A DNA stretch of 64,000 bases from Cyclina sinensis (taxonomy: Eukaryota > Mollusca > Bivalvia > Venerida > Veneridae). Positions 1 through 15,000 of this stretch are shown here, piece after piece (position 1 is the stretch's first letter; each line of letters starts with the position of its first letter). A program made the position numbers and the translations under genes. Location of the stretch: assembly GCA_012932295.1 (NCBI GenBank), contig JAAONU010000006.1, positions 25,880,882-25,944,881 of the forward strand, written 5' to 3'. The notes beneath the pieces were generated by a model that searched no databases, was not told the origin of the DNA, and saw only the letters and a list, made by a program, of their open reading frames with translations.

Positions 1-73
1 AATACAGCTGGTTCCTTCACGTGCAGCTGTAACAGTGGCTTCCTGCTTTCTTCAAACGGAAAAACGTGCACAG
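1..73 (+). CDS. EGF exon, cut by window edge (3' part)
   Basis: The reading frame starts at base 1 and gives [12 protein letters not shown] and a closing KTCT before the donor GTGAGTA at 74. This is the second half of a cbEGF domain and includes cysteines 4 to 6. The exon start lies upstream of the window. Confidence 0.8.
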
Positions 74-3000
74 GTGAGTAAAGGTTTGAACATTAACAAT
101 TAGTTTTATAGGTGAGTTTAGTGAAAAGATAAATCGGAATCTTCCGATGCAAATACTTTTTGTTTCATTCTAATCATAAAACTGACTGTTTTCTATGGAG
201 CGAAAGAAACTACGAGTATTCTTCACGAAAACAATATTGTTTTCTACTGTAGGCTGTCATAAGCAGGAAACCAACGATGTAACTACTGTTCTGTAAAATT
301 TAACAGCCACATACAAGTCATATATTCTTTATATCTAGTTCACATTTTTTTAAGAATGAGACTGTTTTCTTAATCTGAATTACCATTGCATAATTGTTCT
401 ATGTAACTTTGATAATTTGAGAACAAAACTTAAATGTTAAGATTTCCCAATGCAAAACATGATTTTTATTTTTTGCTCAATACACGCGTTTTGATAGTTT
501 ATGTTGAAATAGATAAAGACAGTCATTGCCGTTTTCTTTAAAATTGATTGTGTAAATACTTATCAAGTTTTACTTTATCTTGCAACGGTTTAGATATAGA
601 CGAGTGTACCGCCGGAATATCTAGCTGTACACAGATATGTGTAAATACAGATGGTTCTTATGGATGCAGCTGCAGTGAGGGTTTCACACTTGCATCGGAC
701 AATAAAACATGCAGTGGTATGTAAGGCCATACATATTTAAGTTTATATGAATTGCAGTGCGTGTTTCTTTCTTTTTCCATTACTAATGATTTTATCAACA
801 GCGTGAACAAAAAGCACACAAACCTATATAAAACACCAATAACTTTGTCCCTTGACGGCTCTAAACATTTTTATTTATTCAAAACAAAAAATGTGAGGTA
901 TATGTTTTGCCTGAGTAATATCTATTGATTTCATTAAAATTTGCACATATCAACGAATGCATGTCCGATATAGCTGGCTGTACACAGATTTGCTTAAATA
1001 CAGATGGCTTTTATAGATGTATCTTTAATGAAGGATACACACTTGCATCCGACAATAAAACATGTAACGGTTGGTCATACACAAATACAGTCAGAATATC
1101 TAGGCCTTTAAATATCTCCTTTCTAATATTAACATTGCTGATATCGACGAATGTACCATTGGAACATCAGAGTACAAGCAAACGTGTTCAAACAAAAAAA
1201 TTGTTCTTATGAATGCAGCTGTATTCAAGGACATACATTTCCACCTGGCAGTAAAACTTGGAACGGTATTGCCGGAGTTATCTTTTGTTGATGTAAAGGA
1301 AATGTATGTTCACGTTCTAATGAGATGAATTATTCCCAAAAACAAACACCGATAGCGTACATGTATAAGTTAATGTTATTGAAAATGTATCATTTTTGGT
1401 CTTGTTTACATTTCAGTTGTTTTCAGTCTTTATAGAAAACTGATATACAACAGGCACTAGTATAACAAACAAACTAAAGTTGAAACTCAGTCTCAAGTAG
1501 CAAAAAACATACTCAGGATTTTTCCATTACTAATGATTTTATCAACAGCGTGAACAAAAAGCACACAAACCTATATAAAACACCAATAACTTTGTCCCTT
1601 GACGGCTCTAAACATTTTTATTTATTCAAAACAAAAAATGTGAGGTATATGTTTTGCCTGAGTAATATCTATTGATTTCATTAAAATTTGCACATATCAA
1701 CGAATGCATGTCCGATATAGCTGGCTGTACACAGATTTGCTTAAATACAGATGGCTTTTATAGATGTATCTTTAATGAAGGATACACACTTGCATCCGAC
1801 AATAAAACATGTAACGGTATGAAAAGTTGTGTTTTTGTATTTGTATTTGTTTTGTTTTGTTGTTTATTGCTAAGTTATATAAATTTTGTTTCCATAAAGA
1901 AACATAAGGGATATTATTTAGAAGTAGATTTAAACTCTTATCACCATTTCATGACTGTGATGAAGTTTTGCTCTGTATCAGTTTTAATTTGTATCATTCA
2001 ACTAGTATGCAGATATCAACGACTGTGCGTCTGGTCCATCAGGATACATAGAGGATATTTGTTTGTTTTGAGTAGATATGGAATATATCTCATCGTGAAG
2101 TGATACAATTAAATATTGTATCACTTTGAGATGAGATATATTCCATATGTACGAAAAACAAACAAGTTTTCTATTTATTTTATGCTAATACCAATAAACT
2201 TTTAGAACTGTTTCTTTGCTTACACGCGTATGAATACATGATCGTGAAACTCAAATTGAATACACAGTCCGCCATCTTGAATAATGCATGACACATAGAA
2301 ACGTGTTGCATTCTAACGATTTATTTAGTCTACACCTAATCACCAAACAAATAATAGAAATAAACAAGGATCTTCCTGCATATTCTTCTTAATTTTCCTT
2401 CTTTAACTATCCACATTTTGCTGCTTGCAGGGCATTCATATAAAATTTGGCCTGTGCAATGACGAATAAAAATTCAGCGCCAAAGCAGAGGTTCATCCTA
2501 AATAAATGCCCTTACAAGATCTAGATTCTTCCATAGGTTGATCGAGAAGCAATACACGTCATCACATTTTCAAGTAGCATAAATCCAGTGTATTCAATTT
2601 AAGATTTCATGTAAAATGCCATCTTGGGGAATAAATTGTTTGCCTACGTCACTATTCTGAAGTATGTGACGTATAATTAACGAAACGGCATAGAATTCTC
2701 GAAATTGATCGGTCTGTTGTATACATACAATGACTCTTTAAAAGTCAGACTCTGGATTTTATGTTAGAGTTTATTTTTTAGCTTTTAATTTACTTGTAAA
2801 ATTTCAAATTGTGGTTACTGAAAAGTAGTTCGGCACAGTGACTGATATAGAATCTATATCAGTCATACTGTGACTGATATGGAATATATTTCACTGATAG
2901 AACTCGGTATTTCATTGGTTGGCATAAAATAAAATCAAATATTTTAAATACAGATGCTTGTTATGAATGTAGTTCTACTGAACGACACTTGTTTCCGATA

Positions 3001-6000
3001 GTAAAAAATGTAGTGTATCTTTCAATTACATTGCTCTAAGTTCTTGTATAGTTCGATGCAGCTATTCCTGGCCACTATAAAAATGAAATTCCCAAAATTA
3101 AAATGCACGTTTCGACCTAGTGTGCGATGATATGTCCAACATTTATTAAGGTATGAAACCGGTTTTATTTCTCTGTGATTTGTTCATGCTAAATATAAAA
3201 AGATTTGAAAGCTGCAGGTTGGTCATACACAAATACAGTCAGAATATCTAGGCCTTTAAATATCTCCTTTCTAATATTAACATTGCTGATATCGACGAAT
3301 GTACCATTGGAACATCAGAGTACAAGCAAACGTGTTCAAACAAAAAAATTGTTCTTATGAATGCAGCTGTATTCAAGGACATACATTTCCACCTGGCAGT
3401 AAAACTTGGAACGGTATTGCCGGAGTTATCTTTTGTTGATGTAAAGGAAATGTATGTTCACGTTCTAATGAGATGAATTATTCCCAAAAACAAACACCGA
3501 TAGCGTACATGTATAAGTTAATGTTATTGAAAATGTATCATTTTTGGTCTTGTTTACATTTCAGTTGTTTTCAGTCTTTATAGAAAACTGATATACAACA
3601 GGCACTAGTATAACAAACAAACTAAAGTTGAAACTCAGTCTCAAGTAGCAAAAAACATACTCAGGATTCTTGTTTTTTTCAAAAACTTGAGTTGCTGATC
3701 AGAAGACAAATCCATGATTAAATATTACTTAATCTGATGTTGAATTTTTCACCATCCTCAAGTTGTCCAAGACTTTCAACAGAAATACAGAAATTAGAAC
3801 CTTTCGTTGCACTACCTGAAAAGCTTCATTTTTAGCTTATTCCAAATGATTTAAGGAGTAATCCTCCCTCAGATAATTGCTTCTTGATTTTTTGTCAAAG
3901 GAAACGAACAACACTCAAGAACTGTCGCTCATAACATAGAAAAAGTATCCTGGTTAAGTAAGCGCAACGTACACAGCTGAATTTAAGTTTGAGTTTTTAG
4001 GGAACACCGATTTTGCAGTTAAACTCAAAGTGTATTATGATTTAATCATAAGATCAAACTTCAAAAGTAAGTGATAGCCAGGCAAAATTTAATCTTTGTC
4101 CTCTTCAGTCTTTCTTATTGTGATTTCTTTTTTTATTTGTGAAGCCTACAAAATGCCAAACATTTATCCTTTAGAAATCATACATTTCATTGATAAACAA
4201 TAATTTATATATTTTCAAAAGCAATCACTGTATAACTGTATTTTTATATTAATGATTTGTTGATAGTAAAGACAGAAATAATCTTCTAGGTCATGCCTTT
4301 AGTGCTTTTTAATTCCTTGCTTTTATCTGGTATGCATTGACTTTGTTATTGTTATTGTTTTTTTGTTGATTAAACCTTTGTACGTTTCAGATATCGACGA
4401 ATGTGCCGAGGGAATATCTGGCTGCTCTCAGATATGTTCAAATACAGATGGTTCTTATGACTGCAATTGTAACACAGGCTATATCCTTGTATCCGATAAT
4501 AAAACATGCAATGGTGTGTATGAGTACTTTGGTGGTAGAATGTCTTAATATCATTAATATCACTAACACATGCTTCATCTTATGCTATTATGTTACTACC
4601 GTGTGAGAGAGCATTTTGTCACAGATGCATGATCCATCGTTTAAGTATGCCCATGTACAGTTGTATACAATGAACGGATTGTTATTCAATGTTAAACTAT
4701 CCAATAATTTTTCGCTGAACTTAAAGGATGCGTGATAAAGTTCTAGAGCATGAGTAAACACAGCAAGAAATCGTCTGCACGAACTGTCAACATGTATACA
4801 TATGTGTTTGGGTAGCAGGATCAGCAGCTCAGTGGTAACATACAGGACATGTTATTCAGGTCTTGCAAGTTAAATCTTCCGTTCCTCCACTTATACTGAT
4901 ACTATTTTTTTCGGATTAGACGTTAAACCGCGGTCCCTTTTCGGCGATAAATATTGAGCGTGAAAAAGAACAAGGGATTCTCTGGAATGAATATTTTTTA
5001 ATCTTGCACGTCAATAATAACCTGAAATAACTAAACAACTCTTCAGAGGGTTCGATCATATTGAACTAACGTTTAATAAACCTAAATTTGGAAAATTGTT
5101 GAATCCGGTGAATGCAGGTTTATCAAATGTTAATATATAACATGTGAAAATGTATGCAAATATATATCAATTTACTAAAAAAAAAAGAAAAACAAAATAA
5201 TAAAAATGCCGCTTTTGACAAGAAATACTAGCGTCAATAGTAAAGCATTTAATCCACACTATTGGACAATTATTTTAACACTAGCTGACTATTTACTATT
5301 GTCAGGTAAGTATTCATTTACACTTTCTCAGGAACAGATTATCTGTTCTCTATTGACGCTCTTTTACATTTACCGGCTCCTTTGAATGTAGCTGTTTTGA
5401 AGGATTCGCGCTTGCACCTGACAGTAGAGCGTGCAACGGTATATAGAAATAATACGAACATAAATTTATATTTTTATAGAAAGCAGTTTCAGGGTACTCA
5501 TTGACCAAATGTTTAACAAAATGGCTTTATCTGAATAAATAGTACATATATAGAGAATAATAAGTTAGTGTCTTAATATGAGAAGGCGTAGGAATTAAGC
5601 AGCCGAGTCAGATAAACTTTCTCAGTTAAGACACTAACCTATTGTTCTATTTATCCTGTCACATTTTTTCTTTAGATTTTTACTAACAAAAAATTAACAA
5701 AATGCAAGTGCATCATCGATAAAAAAAAATAATTAAAAGTAATCCGGCTGATCACATGATCATGTAACTGTGTATCACGATCACGTGATCATCTGCCGTA
5801 GATAAAATAAAATATACGGCACCTTGTTATTGGTTCGAAATTGTTACTAGTGACAGGATAAGCTCCAAAATTGTACACTTGCATGTCAAGTAAATTGTAA
5901 GTTCTGATTAAGAGACATATTGGTTTTTGGGTTTCAGACAGTTCATCACATGCTAGTTGCAATACTTAAACTGTTACTTTATTAGCTGATAACATTTCGT

Positions 6001-9000
6001 TTATGTAAACACAATTTCTTAGCAACATCGTTTTAGAAAAAGGTATATGTTTTATGCATGTTGAATTAGAAGATCAAAGACAACATTTCATGAGATTATG
6101 TATACCATTTATACACTTCCAGACATTATTCTTGTTTAAGTCGACATGTTGTGTAAATCAAATTCTATCTGTTTTTTTTTAATCTTTCATTCATATAGAT
6201 ATCGACGAATGTTCCCTTGGAACATCTGGTTGCATACAACTATGTTCAAATACCAATGGTTCCTTTGAATGCAGTTGTGTTGAAGGATACAGAATTGCAT
6301 CTGACAGTAAAACATGCAACGGTATGCAAGGGATATAATATGATTGATATGTATGTCGAGGTATACATTCCTTTTCGAGCGTATATACCATACTAACGTG
6401 TTCATGTATGAATGGCTCAAAATGTAGTGCAGCTGATAAAGCAACAATTTAAAAGGTTTTCAGCTATGTGTCCGCAAATAAGTACATGTTATTTTGAAAA
6501 TTGTCAGTACAGGGTATATGTGAATATGATTGTTTCACTGGTTGCAGTCATCAAATCATTTATAATCCTATGATCAAAATAATAAGTCATAAATACACCT
6601 GCCACTGCAGTTGAAGTGCGTTTAGAATGAACGAAACTATGAAATTGTTTAAAAGATTCTTTATGTATGTAAAAATAATAAGGTATAGTGATGTTTTTTC
6701 TTCAAAAACTGACTATCAGTAGAAACTTAATTTAGATGCAAATTCTAGAAGTATTTTAAACCCTCAAAAAATGTCCATCAACACTAGACAAAAAATTGTA
6801 AGTGGACTATTGATTATATTTGAATTATTTAAACCACATTCTGCCATTTATTTATCATAGTTTATGTGCAGTAAGCCTGCTTTCGGTTTCAGAACACTGC
6901 TGTTTAGTGCGTCGCCCTGTTAAAAATAAACATGAGCAATCTGACACCCCTATCATGTAATGTAAATTAAATAATAGACTCGTCTGAGCAAGCAGTCTAA
7001 TGCTGATCACGTGGTATAGCCCTATGTACAGCGAATTCCCAGTGCATTGTCTGTTGCGTCTTGGCTCAGGAAGGTACATATAATGAAGAAAAAACTTTGA
7101 AGTGTATTTTTGCATTGCTTGCTTACAAATTCTTAATTATTGCTAGGCTGGGAGATTTAAAGTGGAGTATTGCGTTCCAGCTTCTGGTCTTCAGTATATA
7201 GTATCCTAAAGGTTCTGTGAAATACTTGCCCCTAGTAAGTTTTTTGTGTGTGTGTCATTGCGCTACAGACGGAAGAACAGGGTCAAGGATTTGAAACCTC
7301 ATATGCACGCACGCTTTAAGTCCTGTGGGTTCTCATGAACGTTGATAAGTTTGGTAGTTAATTATATAGGTATTGTAGGGTTTTCGTACTCTGGTTGTAA
7401 AACTAAATTTTGGTGTCATTAAATATTCTAACCAATAGTGGTATGTTTGAGCCTGTTTGAACTCATCGATAAGGGTTTAGGATTATACGTTATTGAAAGG
7501 TATAGTCATAGATTTCATATAACTCTAATCATTTTTTAATCATTGTTCCAGCAATAGTTTGTTTTTATATAAAGAATAATCATTGTAATTACCAAACATA
7601 ATACTGATTCCATAAGTAATTTGGACAAAGTAGTCAGACGAATGGTTTCTGTGTTGTTTGTTTGGTTAAGTATTTAGCTAGCCGGGAAGTTTCAAAAGTT
7701 AAAATGCTTTGGAAGTTTTCTATTTTAGTATTCCTTTTCATTATTCTAATTTGGAATCATTTCATGTAAGTATTGTTTAAAAAAAAGAAAAGGTAAAAAC
7801 ACATCACATCCGTTTATACACAAAGATAAGACAATTTAATACTTTTTAACTGTTCAGATGTTGACGAATGTTCCTCTGGAACATCTGGATGCACACAGTT
7901 ATGTTCAAATTTAGTTGGATCATACGAATGTAGTTGTACCGAAGGATACTCTCTTGCATCTGACAGGAAAACATGCAACGGTATGTATGACATTATATCT
8001 AGTTACTTTTGTTTTTTCAAGGTGATTGATGACTTGATATACTTCCTGTATTCATATTCATTTCTGATAAAAAAAAATAGAGGAATGAAACCATAGTGAT
8101 ACAAGACCGGACTTTGCTATCCTGTTGTTTTTTCTCAATATCTTGTTAGTCAAAGGGGACTACAACGTGTTATGTTTTAAGTTAATAGAATCGTTCATAC
8201 CTTCAAACATGTTTGTGTGTTTTAAGTGGATAAACACGCAGCAGTTATAATCTTACGACAAAAAGACACTTTCTTAGATAGCATATGATTTAATATTCAA
8301 GAAATCATTGTTGTAAAGCCAAAACCCTCTTTTACAAAGAAAAAAATATAATAACTAACTTCCTAATAATTTTCCTGTAAAGTGATGTTATTATTCAAAT
8401 ATAATAGAATATGAGAAAAGAATAACAAGTAAGACTGACATCTTATGATTTTAGTCTCGATATCTTCTAAAGTGGCTTATAAGATTGATGATTTATATTT
8501 ACAAAATGAAATTTCAAATATCATAGATATCAATGAATGTTCCCTGGGAACTTCTGGTTGCTCACAAACATGTTCAAATACAGAAGGGTCCTATACATGC
8601 GGTTGTATCGACGGTTATACACTCGCATCTGACAATAAAACATGCAGAGGTACGAATTTACATTACATCAATATGAGATTGTTTTCTGCTGTGCGTTGAC
8701 TTGTAATTTTACCTATCAATCATACTGATATCGTTTGCTGACATAAAGGTAGATTATATTTATTTATTATCAACCGTTAAATGGGTGTTTATTCTTTTAC
8801 AGATTTTTTTTAAATATTACGGAAACAACAAGGAAACAACAAATTCCTGAATTCTAAAGTCAATTACCTGTTTCACAATAAACGTGTACTGTCATATATT
8901 TCCTGTATGTTGCTATTCAACTATCCAGGAAGTTGACAGTAACTTAGAGCAGAATGACGACAAGTGCTTTTAACTTTGAATCTTAGCATATTTTCTGAAG

Positions 9001-12000
9001 TGACGATTGAAACAATGTCTTGTATGATTAAAGTGGCAACTCAAATGTTACAGATATCAATGAATGTTCAATGGGAATATCTGGCTGCTCGCAAACATGT
9101 TCAAACACGGATGGTTCTTATAAATGTGACTGTACCAATGGATACTTACTCGCATCTGACAGTAAAACATGCAACGGTATTTGTGATATATTTCTATTTT
9201 AAACAATGAAATGATGATTGTGTTCTGTAGGTAAGATGTATTCGAGATCACACTTATAGGACAAAAACAGATTCTATATCACTAACAGTAAGCTTGCCAC
9301 ACCTATTTTACATATCTAATTTACTTAACTCTTAATTTACATAATACACATTGATTTTATTGTGTATACAAATAGATGAGCTACCAAAGAGATATAGGGA
9401 AATAATCATATCCTGCATTTATTTTCTGTAAATCTAAAACCTTCATTGTAACCTTGAAAGAGTTCTTTTAATTGATATAAAAGAAGAAAGAAAAACATCT
9501 AGATTTCTTAACGGTCTTAAACAAAGACCTAACTATACTATCCTGTTAAAGTACATTGCCGTTGGGATATAGCTCTGTGCTTCAGGGTCCAAGCCTGACC
9601 TATGATTCAGCTATCAAGAGACACCAGTTTTTGTCTTTCTTAAATTTTACTTCTGTTTTCTTATTTACGGAGGATTTTTTTACAATATGGTAACAAACAA
9701 AAATAGTGAAACAGTGAAAAATAAACACCGCAAAGTCATTCTTATCAAATGATATTCCAGGTTTAATTTCATGCTGTTATGAATCGTTGTCGACCTGAAA
9801 AAAAGCAAAATATTTGTGGATGATAGAACGTTTATTTAAAGCTATACATTTAATAAAAGATTTAAGAATTACTTGTGTTGAAACCGTGTTCTGTTCAAAC
9901 ACGTATTATCCATCATTCACATAAAAGCAATAGTTTTTTTAATCATCCCCAACAGATATATACTGTAGAATCGGGGTACCCGAAAATATTAAAAATCACA
10001 AACAGCTGTAATAACACTTCTTTCAACTGTATTTATATTGAACAGTTTTACTCGCCGCCTCAGACAGTCGAGTGATATAAAGAACTACATGATGAAGATA
10101 TGTGAATGTCTTAACATGCATCAGTGTGCTCGCTGCCTCAGACAGTCGAGTGATATAAAACTATATGATGAACATTTTCAATGTCTAAACATGCAACAGT
10201 TTGCTCGCTTTCTCAGACAGTCGAGTAATATAAAGAACTATATGATGAACATATTATAATGTCTAAACATGCAAGAGTCTGCTCGCTCTCTTAAACAGTC
10301 GAATGATATAAAGAACTATGACGCCTGAATCAACAAATACTTCTCTCAATGCCTACATGTACAAAGGTTTTGCTCGCTTTCTCTTACAGTCGAGTGATGC
10401 AAAAAGAAAAACAACACAACATCAACTAAATGATGGCCGAATTGACGACACTTATCCTCATTATTAACCGTTTATCTACCCCAATATACAAAGCTCTCTA
10501 GATATTGCACATAAGGTATACGCCCTACAAAGTTTGGCGATTTAGGAAACAAGCATAGACAACATCAGACAGCAAGAAATAATCAAGCTAGTTGCTACTG
10601 AAGGTGGAGAAAAATATTTACTGATTTGTCGCTTCAGACAGTCGAATCATGTTAAATGTTTGAAAGTTGATAGATTTGGTCTTGCCGTCTCGCTAAGCAG
10701 AATATGCTTTTGAATCACCGCCTCCGTCAGTTGAACTAATACCTCTAGAATGAGTACGTTTACCACGTGGTAGATAGCTGACAGAATTTTTTGTGACCCA
10801 CTTAGACAGCTAACCTAAATATATGAACATTGCTGTCTCGTACTGTGAAATAACTTTTAAAATAACAATTGATGGCCCCGTGTTTTCCCTATTGACCTAT
10901 CAGCCGTCCTATATTCTGCAATAGAGTGAAAGTTTTTGACTTTGTAAAGCATAAAATCATTTTACTTGACCGTTGGAGTGGCTTCGTCGTAGATACTAAG
11001 TGTATTATTGGGAAGAGCAACGACCCAGCTGTTGGATTTGTGTATTGGAAAATTGTATGTCATTGGCCAAATTTGCCCCTCGAGTGAGTTGTATATCTAG
11101 AAGAATCTAGCCTGCTTTCTTCTACTCACCGCCTTGCGTCTAAAGAAAAACGATGAATCTTGGCGGCCACAGCTCAGTCAAAATAGAGGAGCGTTAAAGG
11201 CTGAGATTGCATTGGCGTATTTAGCAAATGTTCGTACTGGACAAAGGGACCAGTGTTTGGAACAATTAAGCACAATCTTGCCTGTCTGACATTTAGAATG
11301 TTTGAAGTGAGTGAGTCGAATGGTTGCATTCTTCAGCTGTGACTTATCATACAAAAATGACAAATTTTCCAGCTTTATAAAATTTGCCTTCCCGGTTCTT
11401 GTGGTGGAAACTTCCCAAACACGAAGCAAAGCATAGAAATCCATCAGGAACAATGTTTTTAACAGTAACGGATTATATTGACTTGTAATTTTGTACAGAG
11501 ATTGGATTAAAGTTCGGCGAAACCTTGCCGTTTGTCTGTGAGCTTGGCTTTCAGAATACTGTACAGTAGATTTTAAATAATGAAGGACTTAAATGGATTT
11601 TGTAACTTGTGAAGTCGATGAAAATAGAACAAAGCTGATACCCAAGTTGTGATTGTTGCTGGTTTGAGGCCCATGTCATGGCAAACAGCAATAAACTGTA
11701 ACATTTTGTAAAATGGAGAGGGAAGTAAGGATCATGTATGGTGTGTGTAGTAAGTATTATGAAAACGAGTGTACTGTTTGAAAGCATTTCGATAACTATT
11801 TTGTGTGGAAGGTGCAAGGGACTTCAGTAGTATATGTTGGTCCGATGAGTTTAGTGTAGAAGCAGCAATTTCTCTGGTATTTTTGGAAGGTTGAGCGTCC
11901 ATCTGAGGTGCCAACTTGCAGAACAGTTTGACTCCGTGAAAGGAGATTTGGTAAATCATTAGCTTTTACTTGCATATGTTTAGCGTAGATCAAAACATGT

Positions 12001-15000
12001 TGCATGCATGCTGACACTAAGCGCCGAATTAACTTCGTCACAACTTATTCTTTTCAGGACTGTTTGATGATAATGTAAACTACGGAATAGTTATCAGAGT
12101 GTAAGACTTTACACTTGTTACTCAAAGCCAAGCCCAGTGTTTCTAGTGCTAACACTCTTGGGAATAGTTCTTTAAATGTTATGTTGAATAATGCAGTTTG
12201 CCTTGGTTATACGCTGTAAAACCAACTGGTCTTGAAAATAGCCCCATAACCTCGAGACCTCGCAGATACAGTGTGTAAGTGTAAGCGCCATTGCTGTCTT
12301 AGCACAGTTTTTGCCATTAAAATGTTGGGCAAGCTCCAAGTCTTGAGTTTGCGCCGACTATCTGCTGACAGGGATACACGGTGTCCAGGTTTGGAAACTT
12401 TCACTGTCAGGTCGATTAAATGACGTACGAGGCAACGGCCTGGAACAACTACTGAGCAACAAAAATTCAGAAGACCAATTAATAATTGCAAATCCTTAAG
12501 AGTTATTTTTCTATGACTTGTATGGCTTAATATTAGTGTCTGTAGCCTACGCAGTTATCTTGAAGAAGACAGGCCTCCTTAGCAATGGATACGATATCTA
12601 AGCCCATGAAAGTTACGAGTTGTCGAGCCGATTCAGTCTTTTTCTTTTTGATGGGGACCCCCATGAAGGAACTGATTCAGGTAACCTTAGCATGCGGTAA
12701 AATTATGCCAAATAAAAAGGAAATCGTCTAAAATGTGGGCCATGTAAGGGACATAGGTATGTATCGTAGTATTTTCCTTGAGTATTCTGACAAAACAGTA
12801 ACATTTACAATAGTAGTAACTTTGCTAATCGTACTATTTGTTTGGAATACGGATGGCTGAGGGTGCGATTGTGGTGTTAGTGGCCTTATTATTGGGTTGA
12901 CTTGTGAAAATTGCTAGGTTCTTGCTGGTAAATGAACATTGACCCGATTGGTGTGGACCTCTGCAAAATCCACAGAAATGGGTCCGAGGGAATCGTAGTT
13001 CTCGGCATTAACCTTGTCTGTTATATGTCCAGCAGGTATTGTCGAGGAATGTGGAGGGTTTCTTAAATAAATTATGGGCAGAGCGGAATGAACTGCCGGA
13101 CACTGAGCGAAAGGAACAGTTACCCTGAAATGATCCATGTGGAAAAGTGTACGATCTAAACGCAGAATGGAGTCGGTCCTATTGTGAAAAGATTTCCAAC
13201 GAGAAACAAATGAATAAACGCCGCCATTATTGATCAGTCAATTTTTATAAAATATCACAGGGAATGACGTCATGAGTTGTAATAAAACATAAAATCATGC
13301 AATTTTCCAAGTTTAACACATCTGTGATGCAGCGATTCAGAGTTTAAGCCTTAAGGAATAATATGCATAATGTTTTACCATCAAATTCCAGTCTATATAA
13401 TGAGTAAAATATAATCAAATTAGAGACATAAACACTTAGCGAATAAAGTGTGCTATTCACGACGAGATTTTTACAAGAAAGAGAGATGTCGTTACTTAAT
13501 TGGTAAATTGAGAGCACGTGGTGCAAAAGGTGCCCTCCGATTAGTTTCTACAAAATACTGATAGTAACCTAAATTTGAAACCTATTTGATTTACCTAGAT
13601 GTTAAACAATGCCATAAACTATTTTATCGATCAATAAAATGAGTTGTAATAAAACATGAAATCATGCAATTTTCGAAGTTTAAAATATCAGTGATGCAGC
13701 GATTCAGATTTTAAGCCTTAAGGAATGATATGCATAATGTTTTACCATCAAATTCCAGTCTACATAATGAATAAAATATAATCAAATTAGAGAAATAAAC
13801 ACTTAGCGAATAAAGTGTGCTGTTCACGACGAGATTTTTACAAGAAAGAGAGGTGTAGTTACTTGATTGGTTAAATGAGAGCACGTAGTGCAAAGGTGCC
13901 CTTCGATTGGCCTCTACCGAAATACAGATATTTACTTAAATGAAAACTATTTGATTTACCCAAATGTTAAACAATGCCATAAACTATTTTATCGACCTAC
14001 AAAATACTTCAGTATCAATATATAATACAGATATCGACGAATGTACCATCGGAACATCTGGTTGCATGCAAACCTGTTCAAATACAGACGGATCTTATGA
14101 CTGCGGTTGTGTTGAAGGTTACTTACTTGCATCTGACAGTAAAATGTGTAACGGTATGTATTTTTAACAAACCAAACCAAGTCTTGTTTTTAGGATTTTC
14201 ACTGCTTAAAATTAGTTGCATCTCCTAATAATAAAGCATGTTATTTCTTAGGCATGATGTTTCGTAAATGTATTAATGTTTTGTCCCATACCCTACTGAA
14301 TTTCTAGAGTATACTAATCCATTATTAATTTTGGACATATCCATGTATCATTTGTATTAGGTACTTACAATAAGTAAGTAAGTGACATGCTTTTAATTGA
14401 ATAATGTTCTTTTTACGAATTTTGTAAAGTTGTTATCATTTAAGAGAGCATCATAACCAAAACCTTGTTTTACAGTGAAAATATCATCTATACTGTTTTC
14501 ATTCAAACCTCTGTAAAGAAAAAGCAGAGAAAAATACAAGAATAATAACAGGCTTGCATTGTAAATTATACTTTGAGTATTCTTATCTTTCGAAGTCACG
14601 AATAGCAATACGACTTTTATAATCTAATTCAAATTATGGTTAAGATATCGACGAATGTACCTCGGGAACATCAGAGTGCACGCAGACTTGTTCAAATACA
14701 GATGGTTCTTACGAATGTAGCTGTAATGACGGATACATACTTGCATTTGATAATAAAACATGCGGCGGTATGTTCGTCTTTATCTTTATGATAAATAAAT
14801 GCACCATCTAAATGCTTATAATATCTAAGAACATGAATGAGGGCTTTGATAAAACGTAATGACCTTTAAATACAGGTAATATAGTGATTGTGTTGTTATC
14901 GTTTGATAACATCCAATTTCAGAGTGAAAAACTGATAAATCTTGATAATGATTATTTATGTTTTCTCTGTTGAAGTTTATGTCACCTTTATCATATTCAG

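Larger units (their letters stand above)
10980..13150 (-). mobile_element. Degenerate DIRS/Ngaro-type retroelement
   Basis: Read on the minus strand, the order is reverse transcriptase (about 12900-12500), RNase H (about 12490-12000) and tyrosine recombinase (about 11960-10980). This order and the recombinase in place of a DDE integrase define DIRS-like retroelements. Several frameshifts and stops break the frame, so the copy is dead. The ends are uncertain because I could not identify terminal or split repeats. It sits antisense in a long EGF-gene intron. Confidence 0.75.

Noticed and set aside
7100..7450. Possible extra element in the intron around 7140-7440
   Set aside because: Somewhat different base composition, but no inverted ends, tRNA boxes or reading frame that I can defend.
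9535..9610. Possible tRNA-like sequence near 9565
   Set aside because: No box A and box B pair at proper spacing and no cloverleaf that I could draw.
13344..13893. Pair of related 60-codon minus-strand frames
   Set aside because: Their similarity follows from the 367-bp tandem duplication; no splice sites or domain features support coding.
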